From the NCBI RefSeq assembly GCF_000220395.1, contig NW_004086386.1, positions 1 through 64,000 of the forward strand: a stretch of 64,000 bases of DNA. Direction: 5' to 3'. Shown here piece by piece: positions 51,088 through 63,022 of this stretch. Made by a program: the position numbers and the translations under genes. The stretch is from Ichthyophthirius multifiliis. Lineage: Eukaryota > Ciliophora > Oligohymenophorea > Hymenostomatida. Position 1 is the first letter of the stretch. Each line of letters begins with the position of its first letter. The notes under the pieces are model-generated. The model was not told the origin of the DNA. It did not search any database and worked only from the letters and a program-made list of their open reading frames with translations.

Positions 51088-51603
51088 TTATTTTGTAAAT
51101 AATAGAAATATTATATATATTTATATAATTTATTTTATTAATTGTAAATTTATTTATAAATAGATATGTGAATATGAATTAACGAAGTTAATAAATATAA
51201 ATAATTTAAATTATATTTATTATATGTCAATATAATTAAATTGCTATAAATTATAATGTTCTTGTGCTTTATTTGTAGCTCAAAAGTAAATTTTATTTAT
51301 AAAGTTTATAATAATTAAAATATAAAAAAAAGTATATTTACAGTAGAAATGATGAAAATATATTAATCTTGGTGTAATTCTAACGATGAGATTCTTATTT
51401 AAATGAAAGAAGAAAGTGAAAAATTACATATTTAATTAAAATTTCCATTATAATAAGAAATAATAATATAACATAATTAAAAAAAAGAAGAACTTATGAT
51501 AGAAGAAAAATTCATAGATGAGAATGTTTTTAATTAATAATATAATAATAGAAGTATATTGTAAGAAATATTGAGAAATAATAAAAAAAATAAAAATATA
51601 TGA
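48728..51603 (+). CDS. Kelch-repeat protein with tandem BTB domains (LZTR1-like architecture)
   Basis: Kelch-BTB proteins are typically substrate adaptors for cullin-3 ubiquitin ligases. It starts at ATG 48728 (MNQKQISLWKEVIL). Six kelch blades are visible by their paired glycines: LYLFGGYAG, VLIFGGGGKEKKRFNDTF, LVVFGGEGQGDLNDL, LYIIGGCFGNYNC, IYIFGGRNQKDLNETI and IVSFGGFDGNYYNDMY. They are followed by two BTB-like regions. The first is HCDFFFICKYFKIGIHK with INISHINFEQYFFLNTVIQY. The second is DIDIECEKHIFKTNKFLLQN, LFQGQF, and LKTILNFIYYR. A BACK-like helical stretch (LTKLININNLNYIYYMSIQL) and a C-terminal tail end at TGA 51601. Kelch first, then two BTBs, is the order found in LZTR1. Several AT introns occur, including 50916-51163. 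Confidence 0.82.
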
Positions 51604-51973
51604 AAAATATAAATAAAATAAACTTATTTACTAAATATATACAGAACAAATTTTTCATTAATTAAAAAAATATTAGTAATGTTAATTTTAATAATTGATT
51701 TTTTTGTTTTTTAAATATTTCTGGAATAAAAGCCCTTATTATTAAATTATAAATATTTTTTTTTTTTGTCTATTGATTTTATATTTTAATTTAAATAAAC
51801 GAGATATTATTTTTTAATTTATATTCACTAAAACTATGGCGGTGTTTACTATAAATATAATTTAAATAAAATTATTATCGTAAAAAATTGTTTTATATTT
51901 AAAAACTTAAAGTATATAAATATATATTTAAAATTTAAAAAAAAAGTTTTTTTTCAAAAAATAAAATAAAAAA
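51604..51973. other. AT-rich spacer
   Basis: 370 bp upstream of the ubiquitin protease. No feature recognised. Confidence 0.6.
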
Positions 51974-54900
51974 ATGCTTTAATAATAAAATCTTTAAAGT
52001 TTATAACATTATATAATAGCAAAAAAATATTATTAAGCATAAGACTATTAAAATTCATTTATATTTATATAAAAAATAATACAAGATTATCCTTTATTAG
52101 AAAAGCAATTGTATGAACTTTTAATATTAATATTTACAAAATTAAAAATGTTTAATAAGGCATAATAATATTGTTTCAAATATAATTATATTCCTAACAT
52201 TTCCTTAGATTCAAAAGAAACATATTAGAAAGTCTAAATAAACATTAATTAATTAAAAAGGTTTAATGAAGAATTGTAAAAAGAATATAAATAAGGAGAT
52301 TAATTATATATAATTCCAATAAATTGGTTTGAAAGATTCCGAAATTACATATTAGAAGAGAATTAAGAATAAAAGGAATGCCCAGATTATATAAATGCAG
52401 AATAATTAATCGATTTTGAGACTGATAATGTACTTTTGGATAATTAATAAGGTAATTTGAATTATGGATTAAAGGAAAATTTATAATTTATAAAAGACTA
52501 TTTGATTTTAAACGATAATTATGCTAATTTATTATATGAAATATTTGGTGGATTTAGAATTTAAAGAGAAGTAGTTTATAATTAAATAAATAATAGATTA
52601 GAATGTGATATTTTTTTATAAAAAATGAGATTTTTTACGTATCCTTTATGCCAAAAAAGTATTTAAATAAAAGAAAATATGCGACCATATTGCATTTATT
52701 ATCAATAAAAAGATGGATTTGAGAATTTCGAAAAAAAATAAGAAGATGCTTATAGATTATGCCTTTTTGTGATAAAAATGTTGTCAATTTACCTTATTAT
52801 AAAATATGGAAAATAAATAGTGGGGAAAATTTCTGGGAAGTTTACTTAAAAAAAGACAAGAAAATATTTTTATAAGGATTTTTAGCAGATAATTTTGATT
52901 AGTTTTAGGATAAAAATGCAGTTTATATTTATGAATTATCAGAAAATTAATCTAGATTCAAGCTTTATAATACATTAGAAGATTAAAAATAAGATTTAAA
53001 TATTTAATTAACTGTTTAGGATAGTTTATTATAAAGAAAAAATAGTAAAAATAATAATTAAATGGATATTGAGGATTTAGAAGAAGATACATAAAATAGT
53101 GAATTAATATAATATTATGATATTATAAAAAAATTTAATATTAAGCCTGTAGTAAAAAATTATATAAATTAAAAAGGATTAACTGGACTTCTAAATTTAA
53201 CTAATACCTGTTTTCTTAATAGTGCTATTTAATGTTTAAGTAATATTGAAAAACTCACTTTTTATATGATTTCAAATTAGTTTATTAAAGATCTTAATAT
53301 AAATAATCCTTTAGGAACAAGTAATATTATTATTATTTTTAATATTTTACTTAATTATTATATTATATAGAAGGATAATTAGCTGTTTCTTATTCGAATT
53401 TAATAAAATAAATATGGTAAGGAACCGAACCTTATGTATCGCCTATTTAAATAAAGAAAATTATTGGTAAACTATCAAATCGTGTAAAAAAAAAAAAGAA
53501 AAAAAAAATAAAAAAATTCATTGTTAGTTTAGTGGTTTTAATTAATAAGACTCATAGGAATTATTAAACTTTATTTTAGATGGTTTACATGAAGATTTAA
53601 ATCGAATAAAAAACAAGCCAATAATTGAAAATATTGAATACTAAGGAGGAAACGATGAATTATATGCAGAAAGATTTTTCATGAATTATAAATAAAGAAA
53701 TGATTCAATTATATGTGATTTAATGCTCGGATAATTCAAAAGTACACTTATGTGTCCTGATTGTAGAAAAATATCAATAACTTTTGATCCTTATATGACT
53801 ATTTCGGTTCCTGTTCCTTAGATAAGGCAAATAAATTTAAGGTTTTATTTAATTTTTAGAAATCCGGAGACTGTTCCGTATTATATATAGATTTATTTAC
53901 CTGGGAATACTAAATTGAAACAAATAAAGGAAATTTTAGAAAAAGAATTTTAAATAAACAAGAATTTTTTAATTTTTTGTGTTTGTAAAAAGGATTAAGC
54001 TACTTAATTTTTCGAAGATGAAAATACACATATTAAAAATATTTATGATTTATTAGGAGATATTTTTTGCTTTGAAATCTAAAATGATGAATCTTAAAAG
54101 TTATTGTTGATTTAAGCTTTTTTTAAGGAGGAGATATGTTGGTATTTGGAGATATTTTAAAGTAAATGACTTGATTGGGAAGGTTTAATTTATTGAAGAA
54201 ATATATAGAGTACTTAGGTATTATTTTTGGCAATATCAAAGTAAAATTAATGCGGAATTTTTCCCTGAAATTGAGTTAGAAAAATAGGCCGATTTATATA
54301 AAGAAATGGATGATCTTTTAATGAAAAATGTATAATTATTCAGTTTTTAATTGGAAAATTAAAATATTGATTTAAAATAAATTGATAATTTTGTGCTTTA
54401 AGGAGTTAATAATATAAAAATATAATGCATTTTGAGTAAATAATTAGATAAGAAGATATTTAAATGCAATTACTTTTAAAGTATTAGCCTGTAGTGGAAT
54501 TGTTAGAATACTTTTTCCATTTACGATTGTATAAATGAATTTGTTTAGGAAGAAATTCTTCAAAAAGGAAATGAGTGGTATTGTAATATATGTGGAGAAC
54601 ATAAATTAGCAAAAAAAAAGATTGAAATTTATTAAACGCCTGAAATCCTTATTTTACATTTAAAAAGATTTAAAGTAGGAACTGTTAATAAATATGGAGG
54701 TAAGTATTTTGTGGAATAAGAAGGGAAAAAAATTACATCACTTGTTGATTTTCCTATTGAAAATCTTAATCTTGAGGATTTTGTACTCAATAAAAAATAA
54801 ATTTCGAATGTTTACAATCTATTTGCAGTGAGTTAACATTTAGGAGAAGCTGCAGGAGGTCATTATACGACAATGGCTTTGAATTTTTTGAACTAAAAGT

Positions 54901-54989
54901 GGTATGAATATAATGATTAAAATGTTTTATAAAAGAAAAATATAGAGGTTAAAAATTAAGCTTATATTTTATTTTATAAAAGGAAATGA
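51974..54989 (+). CDS. Ubiquitin-specific protease (USP/UBP) with DUSP domain
   Basis: A cysteine deubiquitinase. The start is ATG 51974. A helical, TPR-like N-terminus is followed by a DUSP-type domain (IIPINWFERFRNYILEENQE, DINAEQLIDF-type region, FGGFRIQREVVY). After a variable region the USP catalytic core begins at about 53180 with the Cys box TGLLNLTNTCFLNSAIQCLS. QQDSQELLNFILDGLHEDLN follows. LMCPDCRK and WYCNICGEH form the zinc-binding Cys pairs. EILILHLKRFK and the His box GEAAGGHYTTMALNFLNQKW close the active site. TGA is at 54987. DUSP plus split catalytic domain resembles the USP4/11/15 group. Introns occur at about 53321-53370 and 53483-53530, and frame slips are seen near 52740-53150 and 54120. 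Cys and His residues are all present, so it is probably active. Confidence 0.9.
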
Positions 54990-55106
54990 TTTTTTTTATT
55001 TTTATTAATTTTAATTGATAAAATCTTTTTATTTCTATATTTGTTTTTTATTTATATACTTATATAATAATAATTTTTTTTTAAAATAATATTTTTAAAT
55101 TCTATC
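54990..55106. other. Convergent spacer
   Basis: 117 bp of AT-rich sequence between two convergent stop codons. Confidence 0.6.
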
Positions 55107-55405
55107 TCAATTTTCGTCTTTTTTATCTTATTCGATGTAGTTCTATTATTTATATGTGTTTCTTTAATAATACGTCATTTGTCTTCTATTTTTTTTATTA
55201 TTAAATATTTATATATAAATAAAATATAATTACGGCCCGTATTAATTTTAATATTATTTATTATTAATAGAATAATATTAATTTTGTGATTAAATATTTG
55301 AATATTGATTCGGAAAAACAGATGAAACCGATGGAGTAATTTGTCTTAATTACCTTTCCTATAAAAAAAATGATTAAATAAAAAAATACTAAAATATGTA
55401 ATAAG

Positions 55406-55440
<35 letters not shown>

Positions 55441-58400
55441 ACATATATTTAATTTAATATATTTATATATTTATTTATTTACACTATTCATATTCATTTA
55501 AGGAATTTGTTAATATTAATTAGGATATTATTAATATGTTTATTAATATTGATTTTCTGGTATATTAAAATGTTTAATAGGGTATTAAGGTATATTTTAT
55601 TAAGGAACGAAATGTGGATTAGCTCTTTAAATATTCATGAGTTATTAAAAGTTATTTGGTTATGCTTAATAAAATGATGCTTAGGATTATGGTTCTATGA
55701 CTGGCGTATTTACAAAAGGTGGTGGAATTTACAAATTTGTTGTAGTTTCTGCCTTGCCAATAATATTTTCAAGTTAATCAAAATCAACGTTTTCAAGATT
55801 TATGTCATCTTCTTATTATTAATTTTATTTAGATGAATTATTATTATTACCTATATTTATATCCTTATTACTGTTAGCGGTAATACTGTTTGGATTTTTC
55901 AAAGAAAGATTCATTTCAGGCAAATCATTTTCATCGTCAGTAATTACAGGGCTTACAATTTATTCTTATTATTACAATAATTATTATTTGGCGATAGGAT
56001 TAATACAAAACTTAACGAAAGAATAATTAAAACATTTGGATATGTTTTTTTCATGTGTGTTTTTGTATATTATAAAGAATAGTTTTGCTTAATTATTATT
56101 GTTGTAATCTTTTGAATCTACTTAAAAGTTAGTTTTTTGAATCTGATTTTATGTAAATATGTTTATTGTTAAGCCTTAAGAAGTCTTATAACCTGCTACA
56201 TATGATTTAGAGTCTAAATATTGAATATATTCGAGTAATTATTTGGAATCTTGGTCAACATTTACAAGTTCTATCCATCCCTTCAGTATATGAATTATCT
56301 TTTTTTAATATTAACGTTCTATATATAGGTTTGTACTCTAAAAATCTCTTGTACTATACATTTCAATTGATTTTTATGTGTCTATGCTAGGGAATAATTT
56401 TAGCATTTTTGTAGAATCTAATGTAAAGAATCTAAACCATATTGAAGGGGAGTCTTTTTTAAATCTTAATTTACATTTAAGGAATTTGATTATGCTATCT
56501 TCAGGCAATTTTTCTTCTATTTCTGTATTTGATTGTAAAGTTAATATCTATTATTGATTTTATTAACTTTATAAGTTCGAAGCTTTTTGGACTTATTCAG
56601 GTACATACTATTAACATAAGAAACTATCTTTTCCGAAATATTAAGCATTTAGTTTTTGTAGTTCTTATTGATCAATTGTTTCTATATTATTATCTTAGTC
56701 TGGATTGTACATATAAATTGTAGATTGTTCTTAGTTTATAGTATTTTTTAATAAGACTTCTTCGCTTATTTTGTAAATTTTACTTCCTTATGTATAAAGG
56801 GACATTATATTTTCTAATTCTTCCAATTCTTATTTATTTATGGTTTTTTTATTGAACTAGCTTTTTTAGGGGATGAAGGCTTTATTAGCTTTTTCTTCTT
56901 GTCTTCGATTTCTTACTCAGAAAAATCCGAAAAAGCTTCAGCAGATTATTTTCTGTATTAGTTTTTTCTTTTTCTATAGTCTCTATAATCATCATCTCTA
57001 TAATTTCTTTTTTTATCTCGATAATCTTTACGATGGTGATGATGGTGACGATGATAGTGTTTATTTCTTTAACTACTTTCACTTCTATTATAATCTTCCC
57101 TTTATTTTTTATATTTATCCTTATCTTTATCTTTAGATGGTTTTAGATCATTATTTAATAATGCTTATAAAGGATTAATTGATTGTTTTTATTATTATTA
57201 TTATTATTGTATTTATTAAACTTATTATGCTTATTATGCTTATTATGCTTATTATGTTTATTATGCTTGTTATGTTTATTATACTTGAAGCTTTTATTTT
57301 TTTTCTTGTTCTTCTTTTTCTTAAAGACCTTTTTCTATTTGTTCAAGGTTTTCCCTTAAAATTAATTTGTCTAGTGTTATTATTGAAAAGTTTTTCGAAA
57401 GTATTTTTTTACTAATTAATGGCAGTGTTGTTAACTTTTCAAAACACTTATAATATAATTCGAAATTTCTGTAATATTGTTTTTTATCTTTATAATATTC
57501 TCCGAATATTTGATTTTCCATTGTTTTGCTGTGAAAATGCTTTTATTTTTTAAATAAAGGATTTTTTTCAAAGACTTAAATTAACTAATTTTAAACGTTA
57601 GAACGATCTTGTTCTGTTACTTAATTATTTTCTTATTAACTTAAAGGGTTTATTTCTAAATCTGCACTATCTTATTCTTTTTATTATATGTTATCATCTT
57701 TTTAATTATTATTTTTATTATTATTGTTGTTATTATTATGATTATGAGCATTATTGTTGCTTTTTTAAGGTTTTTTGCTTTGTTTTAAAAACTGAGAATC
57801 ATAAATAAAATCTTCAGAAATTGGTTTGGCTTTATTTCTTTTACTTTTCTGTCTTTATTCTTAATTTTCTTATTATTGAGAATTTTTTTCTTATTATTAA
57901 TATTAGCTTTTTTCTTATTATTAATATTAGTTTTTTTCTTATTATAAATTCTTTTCTAGTTACTACTACTACTATGTAACTTTTTCTTGTTTTTAAATAA
58001 TTTTTCTTATTTTAAGTAGTTTTTTCTTATTATTAAATTTATTTATCTTATTATTAAATTGCTTTATCTTATTATTATTATATTTATTAAAGGCTTTCTT
58101 AGGAAGATGCTTTTTCTGGAATATTTTTATCATTTTTTTCTTATTTTTAATATTTTTCAGGTAAAACTTTTTCTTATTAAGAAGCTTCTTTTTCTTTGAT
58201 TTCTTAAATAGGCTTTTTAACTTATTTATCAGGAAGTTATTTATTTATATGTTTATTAATTATTTAAGGCTTATTGATTTCTTTGATTACTGGCTTTTAT
58301 TAACTCTATTGATTACTAAGGAAAGAATTAAGATTCTAGAAAGGATTTTTAATAAAAGAAAGGATATTTAATTTTTCGTTTTCATCATTAATTAAATTAA

Positions 58401-61400
58401 CTTTATGTTCAATAAGAATATCGCTAATATCTATAATATTATTGATTTTCTCCTCATCATTTATATCATCTGGATTGGAAATAAAGTTAATTTCATCAAG
58501 TTTAGGCTAAATTTGTTAAACGAAAATATTTTCTAATTACTCTAGATTAGATTATATATAATTAGTTTTCAAATTATTTGTTAAAATATTATATAAAATC
58601 TAATATCCATCTTGTAATGTATTTTTTAGTTAAAGAAAATTGACTGTATTTGTTTAGTTTTAGATTATTTCGAAATACTTTTAAACATTTTGATTCCAAA
58701 TATCCATTTAATTTATTATTTAGATTTATAACTAGAATTTATTGTTTTCGTTTTTATTATTTTCTTCAGTATTTTTTAATTTGCTTTTAATTTCCTTTAG
58801 TTTATCATTATTTTATATTTTCAAAAAATGAGCTTCTTTATATAAAAAATGTAAATCTTCTTAGTTTTCGGTTATGTATTTTTCATAAAACTATACGTCA
58901 AAAAACCATAATTTTTAAGAAATTTCTTCATATAATTTTCTTATTCTTTTTTCGATAATTTCTGGTACATTTTCTTCTTTTTCTTATATAAAGCATTCTA
59001 ATATTGGTCTATATATAATCATTTTTTATTGGTTTTAATTTAAAAGATTTGTTATTTCTGTACATAAATATTCTATATTCTATTTTTTATATTTTTTTTA
59101 TGTTTTTTTATGTTTTTTTTTTATACGTTTTGGGTATCTTCAGGAATAATCTTCCCTTCTTGTTTTTCAATTAAATTTTTGTGCAAATTTTAAAGCAGCT
59201 TCAATGCTTTGTAAAATAGATCTAAATTATGTTCGATTTTGGAAGAAAAAACATTATTTTCTTTCAAAAAATTTACGTTTTCTTTCACTTTTATAGCTAC
59301 GTTTTCATCAAGTATCATTTCTTAGAAAATATTTTCAATAAAAGTATAGAAAGGCTTAGTTTTTTAATAAACATTTTGTATTTTTTCTACTAAATATTAA
59401 GGAAAGGAGGCTTCTTGTGCAATTTTTAAATTTTTTTCGATATTTTCTAAGTCTATTTATCCGTTAATTTCCTAAAATGCTTAAACTCTTTAATTAAGAG
59501 TTTCAAAATCTTCAAAAAAGTAAACAGAAAAGTCTTAAAATTCTTTTATTTTTTATTGGTTTTCTTCAAAATCAAAATCTTTTTTTTGTTCAAGAAAAAA
59601 AATTAATTCTTCTCTTTTTTTTACTATGTTTTCGACTAAATTTTATAACTAATTCTAAAAAGGAACTTCCATTTCTAAAGAACATATTCTTTAATAAAAT
59701 TCATTCATTTCGCTTAAGTTTTTCTTTGTTTTCTTCTATATTATAAGCTACCATTCTTACATATATTCATCAAAAAGCTTTATTTTTTCTATTTTTTCAT
59801 CCATTAATGGAATTAATACTGGAATTTCTTTCACCATTTCTACTATTTATTGTTCCAAAAGGGCTCTATTTGTTATTTTTTGCTTTTGGAATTACTCGAT
59901 TTTCTATTTTATATTTTCTTCTTGCTTTATAAGGTACTTCAATTGGTCTTAAAGATTTAAAGGCGACTGTTAAGCTTCTTTTATGAGAATTTAAATGAGT
60001 TAAAATGAAGGTTTTTTGGAAATGTTTTCTCTGATTTGTGAAAAGGAAGATGAAGTAGGGGATTTGGATGAAAAAAAGAAAATTTTTGGAAGAAGTTTTG
60101 GAGATTAAGATGTACTTTTTACAGAAAAGAATTGGTGTTTTTATAAAAAGGTTTTTTATTGAAAAAATTAAAAAATTAGTTCAAATTCTTATTCTGAAAT
60201 TTAATTTTTGGGCTAATTTTTAGAAAAAAACAAGTTTTGATTATTTTTTAATATTATAAAATTTGAATTCTTTCATTTATATCTTCATTATTTTGGTCAA
60301 TTTTATCAAATATTTCTCTTTTCTTTTAATTTCTTTCATATATTTCATCATTGCATTATCTATTATATAAATTTATATAAAAATAAATAAATATATTATT
60401 ATATAAATATATATATATAAATATATATATATTTATAATATTTTACTCATCATCTTTTATAAAATCAATTATTTCGAATTCATTTGTATTTTATAAAATA
60501 TAAGAAATAATAGAATTTAAACTTTATTTAATTTACACTTATAGTAGAAGTTCTGTTTTTGCAGAATGTAGTGGAATCATAGTCAAAATATTTAAAAGTT
60601 CATTTATATTTTTATTTTCATTAAAATAATTTTATATTCGAATATCTAAAACTGTTAAAAGCACAATAAAATCCATTAAAGTGAACTTTGGAACTGCACT
60701 TAGTAATAAATCATAGTTTTCGGGTTTGTTTTAATGAATTATTTCTTTTAGAATTCTTTTTCTTTTATGTATATACCATTCATCACACATTTAACATCTG
60801 AAATTTTTCATTTTTTCAATTTGTTTTTCACTTGTTTTTATACATCTATAATGATACCAATCAACTATATTTTTTTTTTTAATATTAATTATTTATATTT
60901 TTTTAAATAAATTAAAATTACAACAAAGTTCACATTAAACCATTCCATCTTCTTCTTAATCGGCTTTTTAACACACACAAAAAACATCTTATTTACGATG
61001 TTTTTAACATTCGATTGAAACTTCACCACCAAAAAGCTATTTATATTCATTTTCTTGACCATTTTGTGAATTTTATGTGGACAAAAAGGATAGAATTTAT
61101 TAATAATTAGGTGAATTAGAATCTAATAAAGAAATAATTTACTAAATGTGGCATTCTGATAAATCTTAGGAATAGTTTTAGATAGAAAAATTAGAATTTT
61201 TTAACAAATTCATTCTCAAATACCATTCGTATTCAGTACTATCTTTTTTTTCTATTTCAGCATTATTCATATATATCATTAAGCAGTATACATGAGCATA
61301 TTACTTACAATTTAAATCACAACAAGGAAGAATACCAACTGAGCTTTTACAAAAATGACATTAAGGTTATTTAGCTTATTTTTTCTTTTTTGAAATTGAC

Positions 61401-62215
61401 TATTTTTTCACAAAAGACATATCTAAGTAATTTTTAGGCATTACTATGTTTTCTGAATTATATAAGCCACAAGTTACATGTACCCATTCATTATTTTCGA
61501 GTTTTTTTATAGCGCCTTTTTTTTGATTGCAGATTATACAGTTCTATATATATATATATATTATTTTTTTTTTTTTTTTTTATTTTATTTTTTTACAAAT
61601 TGTTTCTTTGGTTAATCTTATTAACATCTTTCGCATAAAAAATAGGTCACTTTTTACCCTCCTATGATTTCTTCTTTTGTTTATGTTTCTAAACCGTAAC
61701 AATAACAGTGGACTGTTATTTAACATCCAAAACATTTCATCATGTTTAATCCTCTTTCTTCACCCTCTGGATAATATTTTTTATTTGTAGTAAAACATAC
61801 TTCACAATAGGAATCCTTTTTTTATATTTTGTATATATATATATTTATTTTTTGTTTACGAGGTAGTCTTGTAATGTTTATTGGGTCAGTCTTTAGAACT
61901 TTAGTTTTGTGTAATTATGCTCGGATAATATATTTGATTGTTGATCTGTATTATTTTATTATATATAAATATATGAATAAGTATTGTGGTTTAAGGATAG
62001 TTTTTTTTTATTATATATTAAAGCATTTTAGTATAAATAATATATTTATAAAATTAAATTTATATATTTTTTTTTTTGTTAAAATTTGGTTTTTATTGTT
62101 TAATGTGTAAAATACTACTAATATGTATTATAAAATCTTATTATTTGTTAATAGTTTTTTATTTGTATTTATTTTTTTTAACTTAGAAACAACCTTTATT
62201 ATTATCTTTGTCCAT
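55107..62215 (-). CDS. Giant PHD/ePHD protein with coiled coil, TFIIS-M and SPOC-like domains
   Basis: A chromatin/transcription factor of roughly 2200 residues. From the N-terminus (start 62213-62215, MDKDNNKGCFQVKKNKYK): a PHD finger (DSYCEVCFTT, MMKCFGCQITVHCYCYGLE, FLCERC); an extended PHD (NCIICNQKKGAIKKLENNEW, VHVTCGLYNSENIVMP, CHFCKSSVGILPCCDLNCKQ, YAHVYCL); a third PHD (DVFCVCQKADQEEDGMVQCE with WYHYRCIK and RCQMC). A very long coiled coil follows (58.3-60.1 kb). Then a TFIIS central-type domain (about 57330-57620: FGEYYKDKKQYYRNF, PLISKKILSKNFSIITLDKL). After a QQA/QQT repeat and an Arg/His/Asp-rich stretch comes a C-terminal SPOC-like region (about 56040-56450). PHD + TFIIS-M + SPOC is the Bye1/DIDO/PHF3 layout. 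Several introns are inferred, including a long TA-rich one at about 55387-55480. The SPOC call is tentative; the N-terminal 110 residues need a splice or slip. Confidence 0.78.
57205..57292 (-). repeat. Coding (QQA/QQT)n repeat in TAA codons
   Basis: Nine-base repeats TAA TAA GCA / TAA TAA ACA on the minus strand encode a Gln-Gln-Ala/Thr array (QQTQQAQQTQQAQQAQQAQQ), followed by a run of about nine consecutive TAA glutamines interrupted by ATA and CAA. It lies inside the giant PHD gene between its TFIIS-M and Arg/His-rich regions. Confidence 0.85.
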
Positions 62216-62879
62216 TTTTTTAATTTTAATGCTTTTTATTTTTATTTTTTTTTAATCTTTTTTTTTTATTTTTTTCTTATAATTTTATATATATATTTTT
62301 TTTATTTTTATTTATAATTAAAAAAAATTAAGAATATTTTTTTCCTTTTTATAATATAAAAAAATTATATTTTATACAAATATATCTAAATAAATTTAAA
62401 AACAAAAAAATATTAAATGCATTGCATAAAATATTTATAATACATTTGATGGATATATTATTATTTTAAGATATAATTTTATAGAAATAATAATATATGT
62501 TATTTATAATTGAATATTAAGATATCATAAATTAAATTATTAATTTCACATTTTAAAATTTAAATATTAATAAAAAATATTTATGATATTATATTGAATT
62601 TATATTATTTATTTCTCAAATTTTTAGAAATAAATTAATATATAATATTTAAATAAAACTTTCTATGAAAATACAATACAAAATTATAAATATTTATAAA
62701 TTAAATTACCATAATTAAATTATTATATTTTTTTTTTCAAATATTTTTATAATAATATAATGTATTTGAAATAAAGATAAATATAAATATATTTATATTA
62801 TATGGTTTATTAAATTTATAAAATTTTAAATACTTATAATCATTTAAATTAAAAATAATTATTTTCTTTAAATATATTT

Positions 62880-62910
<31 letters not shown>

Positions 62911-63022
62911 TCAAAAATCAAACAATATATATTAAAAGAAAAAAATGTGTCTTTAAATTTAAAATTCATATAAATATTAATATATATTTATACTTTAAAT
63001 TAATAAAAAATACAAGTTTTAT
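62216..63022. other. AT-rich spacer
   Basis: About 800 bp without a gene. It contains a T10/A24 inverted homopolymer at about 62879-62912. Confidence 0.6.

Noticed and set aside
56529-57415. Open frames on the plus strand, and other-frame minus ORFs, across 56.5-57.5 kb
   Set aside because: They are shadows of the minus-strand PHD/TFIIS gene, whose own frame gives conserved domains and uses TAA/TAG as Gln.
61829-62317. Two plus-strand Phe/Tyr-rich ORFs resembling membrane proteins
   Set aside because: Antisense to the N-terminal exon of the PHD gene; composition is explained by A-rich coding DNA on the other strand.
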